Origin: Phaeospirillum sp.
GTDB lineage: Bacteria; Pseudomonadota; Alphaproteobacteria; Rhodospirillales; Magnetospirillaceae
Assembly (NCBI GenBank): GCA_030824585.1
Contig: JAVBXM010000217.1
Location: forward strand, 1-32,094
Direction of reading: 5' to 3'
Length of the DNA: 32,094 nt
Within the stretch, counting starts at the first letter, position 1, and each line of letters opens with the position of its first letter. A program made the translations under genes and the position numbers. This document shows, piece after piece, positions 7,458 through 14,033 of this stretch. The notes beneath the pieces are model-generated. The model was not told the origin of the DNA, made no database searches, and worked only from the letters and a program-made list of their open reading frames with translations.

Positions 7458-8251
7458 CGGCGATTCCCCCAGCAGCGGTCCTGCCAGGCGCAGGGAGAAT
7501 GCCAACCGCCTGCCGTCTTGCCGCCGCGGCAGATCACGGAGGTCCGCTCGGCGGCGGCGCGGGGCAGCAGTTCCTGGGCGTCGCTGGCCCGCACCACCTG
7601 GAATGCGCGGTCACTCATGGTCTGGGCCAGGGCGGCGTCGAACGGAACCAGCTCGCAGTGGATTTCCCAGGTGTCACGGTTCATCGCGGTGAACAGCGCC
7701 GGGGCGGGCAGATCCATGTAGGCCTGATAGAGGGCGATCTGGGCGGCATAGACTGGCTTGGACAACACGACGCCGCGCTTGACCACATCCTTCCACGACG
7801 ACACGCCGAGCGCCTTGTTCTCCCACAGGGCGGGATAGGCCATGGCTACCGGCCCGCCGACCAGACAGCCGTCGATATGGCCCTTGAAGCGGCCGCCCAG
7901 CGCCGAGAAACCGAACTGTTTTCCGTCGCGGCGCTCGGTACGCAGATCGAAGCCGGCGGCCCGCAGCCAGGCCGCCACCACATCCTCACCGCGATGCCCG
8001 GCCTCGAAGATCCGCAAAGTGGCCGGCTCGAAATCGCGGCCCTCGTCCTTGGGCACGGCCAGATAATCGTACTGGATCTGGCGCAAACATTCCCGCCCGA
8101 TGCCGGAGGTGCTGACGTACTGGCGGGCCGCCTGGGACCGGTTGCGGGCGACCAGCGCCGCATCGATGGCGGTGTTCACCGCCATGGTGATACCGGGATC
8201 GCGAGAAGGCCCCTGATACTGGCAGCCGGAGCCATGGTTGAGATCGAGCAT
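7454..8251 (-). CDS. Cas4-like PD-(D/E)XK exonuclease with Fe-S cysteines
   Basis: A 265-residue nuclease. The PD-(D/E)XK core shows GHRGED (residues 85-90), Asp127 in GHIDG, and E-x-K in WENKAL (Glu144, Lys146). Four cysteines are placed as in Cas4/AddB-type Fe-S nucleases: one early (Cys55 in GIGRECLRQ) and three near the C-terminus (Cys241, Cys254, Cys260). It should be a metal-dependent DNA exonuclease, probably the end-resecting partner of the Sak4-like annealing ATPase and RecD-like helicase encoded in the same operon. ATG 8251 is preceded by GAGG at an eight-base spacing; the later ATG at 8185 has no ribosome-binding site. No CRISPR array or other cas gene is visible, so a phage recombination role is preferred. 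Confidence 0.85.
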   Translation of the reverse strand: MLDLNHGSGCQYQGPSRDPGITMAVNTAIDAALVARNRSQAARQYVSTSGIGRECLRQIQYDYLAVPKDEGRDFEPATLRIFEAGHRGEDVVAAWLRAAGFDLRTERRDGKQFGFSALGGRFKGHIDGCLVGGPVAMAYPALWENKALGVSSWKDVVKRGVVLSKPVYAAQIALYQAYMDLPAPALFTAMNRDTWEIHCELVPFDAALAQTMSDRAFQVVRASDAQELLPRAAAERTSVICRGGKTAGGWHSPCAWQDRCWGNRR

Positions 8252-8261
8252 GGCGGCAGCC

Positions 8262-8618
8262 TCAGAACGGGATGGGGTCGTCGAAAGCGGTGCCGTGCCG
8301 CTCCTTAACGCCCGCCTGCCGCTGCATGGAGTCCACGTATCCGGTGACGGCGGCCTCGATCAGGCGGTCGATGTCGGCGGCGGAGCGGTTGAAGAAATGC
8401 TCCATCAGGCCCAGCGCCGTCAGCGCCTCGGCGAAGAGCGGACGGGCATCCTTGATGGCCTGGGTTTCGCGGGCGGTTTTGTCGATCATGCCGTTGCTCC
8501 GTCGGGCGATTTCGGCCCCGGCCTGCTGGCAGCGCGTCGAGCAGAAGCCGTAATGGGGGTAGATGTCGTGGCGCAGGCGGTGGACATAGCCGAAGCCTCG
8601 GGCTTCCCGCCCGCACAC
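8262..8618 (-). CDS. DUF6511-like phage zinc-finger protein
   Basis: A protein of about 118 residues with a likely zinc-binding pair, CAVC near the start and CSTRC about 30 residues on, followed by GMIDKTARE and a C-terminal helical part with IEAAVTGYVDSMQ. This layout (CxxC, a second Cys pair, G-M-I-D, ...VTGY.D) resembles DUF6511 proteins of alphaproteobacterial phages; function is unknown. The start is uncertain. The frame is open further upstream, but that part only shadows the preceding gene. GTG 8618 gives a start inside CAVC, while a CTG at 8633 overlapping the upstream TGA would keep the whole zinc knuckle and fit coupled translation. I consider the CTG a real possibility. Confidence 0.6.
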   Translation of the reverse strand: MCGREARGFGYVHRLRHDIYPHYGFCSTRCQQAGAEIARRSNGMIDKTARETQAIKDARPLFAEALTALGLMEHFFNRSAADIDRLIEAAVTGYVDSMQRQAGVKERHGTAFDDPIPF

Positions 8619-8629
8619 CGCACACAGCG

Positions 8630-8857
8630 TCAGGCCAGCAAGAACCGGGTCAGGTCCGGGTGTTCGCCCGGTTCGTCCTTGATCCGCGAACAGCCCAGCA
8701 CCACGAAGCTGCTGATGGCCGCCTGGGCCATGGCCTCGAGTTCCCACATGGCGAGAACCCTGATGGGCTGATGCAGTCTTCCGCGGGCTTCGAGCCATTC
8801 ACCGATCGCCTTTGCCGCTTGGCGCGTCACATGCGCCTGCCATTCGTCGTCCGTCAT
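8630..8857 (-). CDS. Small hypothetical phage protein
   Basis: A 75-residue, mainly helical soluble protein (VTRQAAKAIGEWLEARGR, then a hydrophobic AMAQAAISSFVVLG stretch). I recognise no family. It is placed as a gene because it fits between its neighbours with an ATG at 8857, keeps the codon bias of the operon and ends where the zinc-finger protein begins. The hydrophobic stretch is too short and interrupted to be a confident membrane segment. Confidence 0.6.
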   Translation of the reverse strand: MTDDEWQAHVTRQAAKAIGEWLEARGRLHQPIRVLAMWELEAMAQAAISSFVVLGCSRIKDEPGEHPDLTRFLLA

Positions 8858-8896
8858 GGGGGGAGCCGCCCGCCGGGGAAACGGGCGGCATCTCCG

Positions 8897-9634
8897 TCAG
8901 CCGTTGAGCCAGGCCGGGCCGGCGCCCGAGGGCTGGGACTGGGCGGCAGGTTGCTGCTGCGCCGGGGGCTGTTGGGTCCACGGCACGCCCGCTTGCTGCT
9001 GCGGCGCCTGCGCCGGAGCGGCATCGGTGGCCCAGGCCGGAGCGCTCTGTCCGGCGCCGGCATTGGCGGGCTTGCGCGGCTTGGCATTGACGGGATCCGG
9101 CTCCACCGCTTCGCCCTTCATCACCGGCTCGTATTGAGGCTCGCCGGGCAGCACCACGTTGGCCAGCCGGTTTTGGTCGCGGTATTTGGGGTCGCTGGCC
9201 GGTTCGACCATGATGCGCGCGGCGAAGGTGATGCCGTCCAACTGCTTCAGTCCCTGCAAGACCCGCTTGGCCTTGGCGGCGTCGCTCATGTCCTTGGGGT
9301 TCAGGCCGAGCGCGCTGTCGACCATGGCGCGGAACGACGCCTTCGAGATGTTCCAGCCCTTGGACTGGCCCTTGTCGTCCAGCTTGCCGCCGGCCACCGT
9401 GAAGTTCTGCCAGAACTTGCGGCGCACAAACGGCCCCTCGACCACGGTGAATTCGCAGTCAAGCATCTTGGCGTCGCTTTCGGACGCCGCCTTCAGCAGA
9501 CCAGCATCCATGGGCGCCGAACCGTTGACCCCGCCGGGGCGGATGGTCATGCGGATCTTGGCGAAGGTGCCGTCGGGGATCAGTTCGCCGGGGGGCATCA
9601 TCTGCGGCTGGGCGTCGTTGAAATCGTAGGACAT
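8897..9634 (-). CDS. Probable phage ssDNA-binding protein with disordered C-tail
   Basis: A 245-residue protein. The first 170 residues form a beta-rich domain (FAKIRMTIRPGG, CEFTVVEGPFVRRKFWQNFTV, ITFAARIMVEP) resembling phage DUF669-type proteins that sit at the SSB position of replication modules. After about residue 175 it becomes a low-complexity tail rich in Ala, Pro and Gln, ending in PAWLNG. Bacterial SSBs also join a folded DNA-binding domain to a disordered tail, though this one lacks the acidic DDDIPF-like tip. Position between the Sak4-like ATPase and the nuclease supports an ssDNA-handling role; this is inference, not a motif-level proof. Confidence 0.65.
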   Translation of the reverse strand: MSYDFNDAQPQMMPPGELIPDGTFAKIRMTIRPGGVNGSAPMDAGLLKAASESDAKMLDCEFTVVEGPFVRRKFWQNFTVAGGKLDDKGQSKGWNISKASFRAMVDSALGLNPKDMSDAAKAKRVLQGLKQLDGITFAARIMVEPASDPKYRDQNRLANVVLPGEPQYEPVMKGEAVEPDPVNAKPRKPANAGAGQSAPAWATDAAPAQAPQQQAGVPWTQQPPAQQQPAAQSQPSGAGPAWLNG

Positions 9635-9653
9635 GGGGGTGGATCCCTTTCAA

Positions 9654-10490
9654 TCAGGCGGAAACGCGGTTGATCTTGGAAAGCAGGGCACCGAGATCGG
9701 GCGGCTCGGTCACGTCCAGGCGGCCGGAACGGTCCTTGGCGGGTAGGCCGTAGGGATTGCCGGAGCGGCAGACCAGGCGCCGCTCGGCGGCCTTTTCGTC
9801 CAGCAGCCATTGGCCCTCGGCGTCCTTGGAGAACAGGTGCATGGAGATGACCTGATCGACGATGCCGGGCAGTTCGCGCCCCGCCTTCGATCCCTCCATC
9901 TGCGGCTGCCAGGTGGCGACGTTGAATTCGTCGGTGACCTTCTCCAGCACACCGACGAAGATCACCGTCTTGCCCGGCGCGTGCTGCAGGTGCTTCAGGG
10001 CCTGGATCACCTCGCGCCCCAGCAGGCCGTAGGCCCCGCGCACGTCGGGCTTGCCGGTGCGGTCGGAAAAGGCTTCCGGCTGCTGCTTGGCGTAGGCCAT
10101 GGCCTGCCGGGTCAGGTCGGTGATGGAATCGACAAAGATCACCGGCATGGAGGCCAGGAATTCCTCGACCCCGGAACCCGCATAGACCGAGCGTACATGC
10201 TGGTGGTGTTGGGCGCTGTACCAGGCGTTGGGATCGACCGCTGGATCGGGGCCGCCGATCAGTACGGCGAGGTCGCGGAAGTCGCCAAAGCTGCGCACCG
10301 GGATGCTGGCGCCTGCCCAGTCCTGCACCGATTTCATGCCGGCTTCCAGGTCGAGGCAGACCGTCCGGGCGGGCGGCAGGGTCTTCAGCAGCGACGTTTT
10401 GCCGACGCCGGGCGGGCCGAAGATGGCCACCGAGGTCTTGTTGCCAGCGGCGGACAGGCGCTCGTCGGCGGTGATGATGCGAACGGCCAT
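9654..10490 (-). CDS. Sak4-like RecA-fold ATPase, phage ssDNA annealing or recombination protein
   Basis: A 278-residue P-loop ATPase. Walker A GPPGVGKTS is at residues 25-33, CLDLEAGMKSV follows at about 50, and Walker B is MPVIFVDSITDLTRQA. The size, the early P-loop and the single RecA-like core match phage nucleotide-binding proteins of the Sak4 group, which promote single-strand annealing with a cognate SSB. The adjacent downstream gene is the probable SSB, in keeping with that pairing. ATG 10490 is chosen: it opens MAVRIITADERL and has GGAG about ten bases upstream; the frame stays open further upstream but only as low-complexity sequence over the intergenic hairpin. Confidence 0.8.
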   Translation of the reverse strand: MAVRIITADERLSAAGNKTSVAIFGPPGVGKTSLLKTLPPARTVCLDLEAGMKSVQDWAGASIPVRSFGDFRDLAVLIGGPDPAVDPNAWYSAQHHQHVRSVYAGSGVEEFLASMPVIFVDSITDLTRQAMAYAKQQPEAFSDRTGKPDVRGAYGLLGREVIQALKHLQHAPGKTVIFVGVLEKVTDEFNVATWQPQMEGSKAGRELPGIVDQVISMHLFSKDAEGQWLLDEKAAERRLVCRSGNPYGLPAKDRSGRLDVTEPPDLGALLSKINRVSA

Positions 10491-10518
10491 GGGAATGGAT
10501 CTCCAGTTCGAACGGGGA

Positions 10519-10584
10519 CGGCGGGGCGTTGACCGGGCGCCGGAGGGGAACCTGCCCGCCCTTGCGGAACGGGCCGCCCCGCCG
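10519..10584. repeat. Long-loop GC inverted repeat between two operon genes
   Basis: CGGCGGGGCG at 10519-10528 is the exact reverse complement of CGCCCCGCCG at 10575-10584, with a 46-base loop. It occupies most of the 98-base gap between the conserved phage gene and the Sak4-like gene. It has no T-tract, so it is not a classical terminator. It may protect or process the operon mRNA or attenuate readthrough. Confidence 0.45.
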
Positions 10585-10588
10585 TGTC

Positions 10589-11068
10589 TCAGGGGGTGTT
10601 GGGCTTGAGCACGAAGGTCGGCTTGCCGGTTTTCACCGTGCGGGCAGCCTCGAAGGCGGTGCGGATGTGGGCGGGCCAAGCGCCGTATTTGCGTTCCGAG
10701 ACCTTGAAGGAGGTCTCGACGTACTCGCCCGGCTCGCCACCGCCCGTGCGGATGCGCTCGACGATGGCCGCCAGTTGCGTCTGGTCCCACTCGACCTTCT
10801 TGGAGAGATCGGCCACCACGGTGACGGCGCCGTCGTCGAAGCGAACGATCCCGGTGTCCTTGCCTTCCACACGGCGATGTTCCCCCGCCAGGGCGCCGTA
10901 TTTGCGCTCCAGGGCGCCGTCGAGCCAGTCCTTGGCAGCCTTGGCGCGACGCAGGTTCTCCTCGGCCTCTTCCTGCAACAGCGCCAGGGTCTCGCCGGAC
11001 AGGGCGACGATCTCGCCGATGGGCATGCGGGCCAGGTCGACCAGGCTGGGGCGATTGGGGATGCTCAT
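10589..11068 (-). CDS. Conserved alphaproteobacterial phage protein, function unknown
   Basis: A 159-residue soluble protein: an N-terminal helical hairpin (MPIGEIVALSGETLALLQEE followed by a coiled-coil-like stretch to about residue 55), then a small beta/alpha part with DTGIVRFDDGAVTVVADLSK, VEWDQTQLAAIVERIR and YVETSFKVSERKYGAWP. I have the impression of a widespread hypothetical protein next to Sak4-like genes in alphaproteobacterial prophages, but I know no function. Its ATG at 11068 overlaps the stop of the HTH gene as ATGA, so it is the second gene of the replication operon. Confidence 0.75.
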   Translation of the reverse strand: MSIPNRPSLVDLARMPIGEIVALSGETLALLQEEAEENLRRAKAAKDWLDGALERKYGALAGEHRRVEGKDTGIVRFDDGAVTVVADLSKKVEWDQTQLAAIVERIRTGGGEPGEYVETSFKVSERKYGAWPAHIRTAFEAARTVKTGKPTFVLKPNTP

Positions 11069-11295
11069 CGCGCCGCCTCCATGGACATGCCGGCCGGGGG
11101 CGGCAGCACGGTGGCCGCGGAGCTATGGGCGCGTTCGGCCTCGTAAGCCTCCACGTCTTCCAACCGGTACACCACGCGTCCGCCGATCTTGAGGTAGCGC
11201 GGTCCCTGGCCCAGCCAGCGCCAACGCTCCAGCGTGCGCGGGCTGATGCTCCAGCGACGGGACAGTTCGATCTGGTTCAGGTGTTTGACAATCAT
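11065..11295 (-). CDS. AlpA/MerR-type helix-turn-helix protein, first gene of replication operon
   Basis: A 76-residue DNA-binding protein. Residues 5-45 form a winged helix-turn-helix of the AlpA/excisionase type: LNQIELSRRWSISPRTLERW, then GQGPRYLKIGGRVVYRLEDVEAYE, the usual wing and end. The rest is an Ala/Pro-rich tail. Such proteins act as excisionases or activators of phage and satellite genes; it may set expression of the operon it heads. GGAAGGAT lies six bases before ATG 11295, but the same bases are one arm of a perfect inverted repeat (see 11302-11337). Confidence 0.82.
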   Translation of the reverse strand: MIVKHLNQIELSRRWSISPRTLERWRWLGQGPRYLKIGGRVVYRLEDVEAYEAERAHSSAATVLPPPAGMSMEAAR

Positions 11296-11301
11296 TGCCG
11301 T

Positions 11302-11337
11302 ATCCTTCCGGTCAGTGCGAAAACCTGCGGGAAGGAT
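11302..11337 (-). promoter_or_regulatory. Inverted repeat that could mask the ribosome-binding site of the HTH gene
   Basis: On the minus strand ATCCTTCC (11337-11330) is the exact complement of GGAAGGAT (11309-11302), with a 20-base loop. The downstream arm is the Shine-Dalgarno of the AlpA-like gene. If the RNA folds, ribosome access to the whole replication operon would fall. As DNA it could instead be a protein operator. Confidence 0.45.
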
Positions 11338-11400
11338 GGCAGGGGGCGAGGTGGGAGCCGGGAAGGAGGAAGGGAGGAGTTGAGGTAGGAATGCCGTTCA
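11338..11400 (+). other. Purine-rich (GA) tract upstream of the replication operon
   Basis: Bases 11338-11389 on the plus strand are almost all G and A, apart from a few pyrimidines, so the operon leader on the minus strand is pyrimidine-rich. I see no clear -35/-10 pair in it, though the operon promoter should lie between the terminator at 11408 and the ATG at 11295. Confidence 0.4.
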
Positions 11401-11405
11401 GGCAC

Positions 11406-11428
11406 ATAAAAAGCCGCCCGAAGGCGGC
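11406..11428 (-). terminator. Rho-independent terminator of the three-gene operon
   Basis: On the minus strand GCCGCC-TTCG-GGCGGC (11428-11413) forms a six-pair stem closed by a stable UUCG tetraloop and is followed at once by five T residues (11412-11408). It lies about 25 bases after the stop of the 311-residue protein, so it ends that operon and insulates the replication operon downstream. Confidence 0.88.
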
Positions 11429-11452
11429 CGATACGAGCCCGATGCGCTCAGA

Positions 11453-12388
11453 TCACAGGAATATCCAGCACGAGCCGTCTTTCTCAGCGATGAATTCCCG
11501 CCAGTCTTTGCGGCCGCTGAATGCCTTGGCCAGCGTGTTGACCGAGCCGCTGTATTCGGCTCCCTCCAACACCTTGGCGGTCAGGCATCGAGGCTGACCG
11601 GCCAGGAATGCCTCGACCAGTTGGCGGACCACATCGCGCTGCTTTGGCCCCTGGAAGACGTAATCCTTCCTGTGGACGGTAATGATCTCGAAGTCGGCAC
11701 TGTGGGTCAGCGGCCCGTTATCCGCCGGCGCCCCGCTGCCCAACAGCACCCCGCGCAGGATCGCCTTGTCCAACTGGACGCCTTGACCATTCGGGGTCAG
11801 GCCATCGGCGATGGCAATGGCCCGGTATTCCATCGGCAAGGTGATGTGTCTCGGAATGGCACCCGTGGTCAGCAGCAGGCTGGGGCCTCGGGCGCGCCTC
11901 GGCCCCAAGGCTTCCACGATCCGGTCATGGATGTCGGGCCGTCCCAGCCGCCGGGCCAGATAGATCGGGAACTTCTTCGTGGTCAGATAATCCTGCCCCA
12001 GATCCCACAGATGATCCGGAACCAGGGTCATGGGCTTGGTGCTCTCCGGCATGCCGAGAAGATTGACCGCGATTTCCGGCAGGCGATCGGTATAGAGCCG
12101 GAACGTACCCAGCCGCAGCGGATCGACCTCCAGGAAACCGCGATCAGGGTGGAAACAACGGAGCTGTCCCGTTACGCCGTCGCGCGCGACCGGCACGTCC
12201 ACCTCCGATTCGCCGACGGTCACCAGAATGCTCTTCCGGTTGCCGTCGGGAATCAAATAGCCGGTGTCGATCACTGCCCTCGCCTCGTCGCCGAACTGCT
12301 CGGCCAGGATGCCGGATGAAATGATGGGACGGGCCAATTCCGCCAACCCCAGCAGAAAGCGGAGGCCCGTCTCCGACAGCCTCGTCAT
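11453..12388 (-). CDS. Unrecognised 311-residue protein with winged-helix-like C-terminus
   Basis: I do not recognise this family. It is a soluble protein with a helical start (LSETGLRFLLGLAELARP), a central mixed region (FRLYTDRLPEIAVNLLG; LVPDHLWDLG) and a C-terminal 75-residue part beginning YVFQGPKQRDVVRQLVEAF. That last part has the pattern of winged-helix domains seen at the C-terminus of some phage proteins (helix, helix, then FSGRKDWREFI and a final strand SCWIFL). ATG 12388 is preferred to the in-frame ATG at 12424 because the latter lies inside the upstream gene; the former starts five bases after that gene's stop. Third gene of an operon with the 392-residue and DUF2188 proteins. 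Confidence 0.65.
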   Translation of the reverse strand: MTRLSETGLRFLLGLAELARPIISSGILAEQFGDEARAVIDTGYLIPDGNRKSILVTVGESEVDVPVARDGVTGQLRCFHPDRGFLEVDPLRLGTFRLYTDRLPEIAVNLLGMPESTKPMTLVPDHLWDLGQDYLTTKKFPIYLARRLGRPDIHDRIVEALGPRRARGPSLLLTTGAIPRHITLPMEYRAIAIADGLTPNGQGVQLDKAILRGVLLGSGAPADNGPLTHSADFEIITVHRKDYVFQGPKQRDVVRQLVEAFLAGQPRCLTAKVLEGAEYSGSVNTLAKAFSGRKDWREFIAEKDGSCWIFL

Positions 12389-12393
12389 GCAGC

Positions 12394-13572
12394 TCAAGCG
12401 GTCAGCTCCTGCAGGATGCCCCAACGGCGCAGGTACTTCTCACCGATCAATCGCTCCTTGTCGGTTTTGTCCTTCAGGTCGCAGCCGTTGGGATGCCGCA
12501 GCTTGAGCGAAATGGTCCGGCCGCGGGGATTGATGTCGTCGGGCTCGAACGGCACCGACAACACCACCTCGCGGATGCGGTACCCGCCCAGGAAGGGATT
12601 GCGGTCTTCAAACAACTGGCTGGCCAAGGAATGGACGTTGTCGTCCGCCGACCGTGCCTCGATAGTAAGAAACGCCGATTCGTCCAAGGTTTCGAACTTC
12701 ACCACGCGCACCCGGACTATCCCGATGCCGTCCTGCGGATCGGTCGCGAAGCGGCGGTCGGTCATGAAGACGGACAGGTCGTAATGGCGCAGAGGCAAGG
12801 GGGCTGCGTCCACCGAGTGATTGAGCAGGGTCTTGGCGAAGACCTTGGCCAGATCGCGCCGATCGGCCTTCCGGTCGCCGACCACCTCGATGACACCGGA
12901 TGCCGCCTCGTAGGTGAAGCCCAGCTCATAAACGGGGCGGTACACCAGCGGGCCGATGATGTCCTGTTCCTTGAACACCTCGACGCTGTCGGGCAGACCT
13001 TCGCGATAAACCGTCACTTGCACCAGACTCTTGACGCCGCCGTCCACGTCAGGACGGGTGCGGTCGAAGACCTCGATCTTGACCTTTTCGCCTTCGCGGA
13101 AGAAGCGCCGGACTTCCACCGCCAGCGCGTTACGGCGGTCGCCGCTGCGGCCGACGGTCAGATTCGTGGGAGCGACGAAGGCATCCCAGGTCCGACCCTT
13201 GCGAGCGTTCTCGAAGAAGGCGACGTCCTCGGCCTTGCGGAAACGGGCGGGATCGGTCCTGAACAGCCACAGCGCCCGGGCATGGCGGACGCCCATGGCG
13301 CGCAGATGATCCTGCTGCGCCTCGTCCGCCACCGACATAATCGCCGTCTGGCCGACCTCGGTGGTCATGCGGTCGATGCGGTCACAGTCCAGACGGATAC
13401 GCTCGCGCTCGATTTCGGTCAGGGTATCGACGGCCTTCAGGACCGGCTCGATGATCTCCCCGCTGCCGCCGTCCCAGTTCACCGGGTCGGGAAACGTCAT
13501 GCCGAAGCCGGTAAAATAGTCGCGCAATTCAGGACCGGGAACGTTGCGGATCAGGCGGGAGATAACCGGCAT
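12394..13572 (-). CDS. Unrecognised 392-residue protein
   Basis: I do not recognise this family. The N-terminal 150 residues are helix-rich and charged (EIERERIRLDCDRIDRMTTE; SVADEAQQDHLRAMG). The middle (about 150-290) is beta-rich, with FFREGEKVKIEVFDRTRPD, LVQVTVYREGLPDSVEVF and ASGVIEVVGDR. The C-terminus has LTIEARSADDNVHSL, then IREVVLSVPFEPDD and LKLRHPNGCDLKDKTD. No enzyme motif or membrane segment stands out. ATG 13572 has a perfect GGAGG five bases upstream; the longer open frame upstream runs across the DUF2188 gene and is rejected. It is always read together with its two neighbours here, so a shared function is likely. Confidence 0.65.
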   Translation of the reverse strand: MPVISRLIRNVPGPELRDYFTGFGMTFPDPVNWDGGSGEIIEPVLKAVDTLTEIERERIRLDCDRIDRMTTEVGQTAIMSVADEAQQDHLRAMGVRHARALWLFRTDPARFRKAEDVAFFENARKGRTWDAFVAPTNLTVGRSGDRRNALAVEVRRFFREGEKVKIEVFDRTRPDVDGGVKSLVQVTVYREGLPDSVEVFKEQDIIGPLVYRPVYELGFTYEAASGVIEVVGDRKADRRDLAKVFAKTLLNHSVDAAPLPLRHYDLSVFMTDRRFATDPQDGIGIVRVRVVKFETLDESAFLTIEARSADDNVHSLASQLFEDRNPFLGGYRIREVVLSVPFEPDDINPRGRTISLKLRHPNGCDLKDKTDKERLIGEKYLRRWGILQELTA

Positions 13573-13636
13573 GAAAGCCTCCATGGTGGTTGCGGGAAAT
13601 CGGATGGGGGGAGTTCTTCCCCCGATCCGGAAAACG

Positions 13637-13876
13637 TCAGCCCGGGATCTTGCGGGGATCGTTGCCGTGGCTGTCGCTCTGGCCGATCTGGCCATCGCGA
13701 TTGTGGATACGCAGTTCGGTGCCCTGATTGCGGCTCACCTCGCGGGCGTAATCGACCGCGTCCTGCTTGGTGTCGAAATGGCGGGAAGCGCGTTCTGCGC
13801 CACCGCGCTTGACGTCCCAACCGCCTTCGGGGTCGGGCAAAACGTGATGGGTATCGGGTCCCTTGTGATCAGCCAT
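13637..13876 (-). CDS. DUF2188 protein
   Basis: A 79-residue protein matching DUF2188: HHVLPDPEGGWDVKRGGAER, then FDTKQDAVDYAREVSRNQG, TELRIHNRDGQIGQSDSHG and a short NDP tail. The family is small, widespread, often near mobile DNA, and has no established function. ATG 13876 is preceded by GGAG with a six-base gap; an in-frame ATG at 13912 would start beyond the predicted transcription start and is less likely. It is the first gene of the minus-strand operon controlled from the 13914-13974 region. Confidence 0.88.
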   Translation of the reverse strand: MADHKGPDTHHVLPDPEGGWDVKRGGAERASRHFDTKQDAVDYAREVSRNQGTELRIHNRDGQIGQSDSHGNDPRKIPG

Positions 13877-13913
13877 GAGAGGCTCCATGTGTAAGGTGGT
13901 TACGAGAAACAAA

Positions 13914-13929
13914 GTTCGTTATTGCGAAC
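13914..13929. promoter_or_regulatory. Dyad operator candidate for the XRE repressor
   Basis: GTTCG-N6-CGAAC is a perfect 5+5 dyad with a six-base spacer, the size bound by XRE/lambda-type dimers. It covers the predicted transcription start of the minus-strand DUF2188 operon. A CGAAC half-site recurs at 13989-13993 near the XRE gene start, which would allow autoregulation. Confidence 0.55.
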
Positions 13930-13937
13930 CTGAGCGA

Positions 13938-13967
13938 AAGATATGGCTTGCCCGTATCGTCTGTCAA
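13938..13967 (-). promoter_or_regulatory. Sigma-70-type promoter for the DUF2188 operon
   Basis: On the minus strand a perfect TTGACA (-35, bases 13967-13962) is followed after 17 bases by ATATCT, or after 18 bases by TATCTT (-10). Transcription would begin near 13931, inside or just before the GTTCG/CGAAC dyad. Confidence 0.65.
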
Positions 13968-13974
13968 GTATACT
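13948..13974 (+). promoter_or_regulatory. Probable promoter for the XRE-ImmA pair
   Basis: TTGCCC (13948-13953) and TATACT (13969-13974) are separated by 15 bases, a little short for sigma-70. It overlaps the opposing TTGACA promoter, so polymerase binding at the two would compete. Confidence 0.45.
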
Positions 13975-14033
13975 AGGTGACGCCCTTACGAACTTGGGCA
14001 GGGTGCCGGGGAACAGGGAGAGGAATGTGACCC

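Noticed and set aside
7454-8251. Possible CRISPR-Cas locus because of the Cas4-like gene
   Set aside because: No repeat-spacer array and no other cas gene occurs; the operon is a phage replication module.
12493-13812. 439-codon plus-strand open frame
   Set aside because: Antisense to the 392-residue protein and the DUF2188 gene, which have good ribosome-binding sites and coding character.
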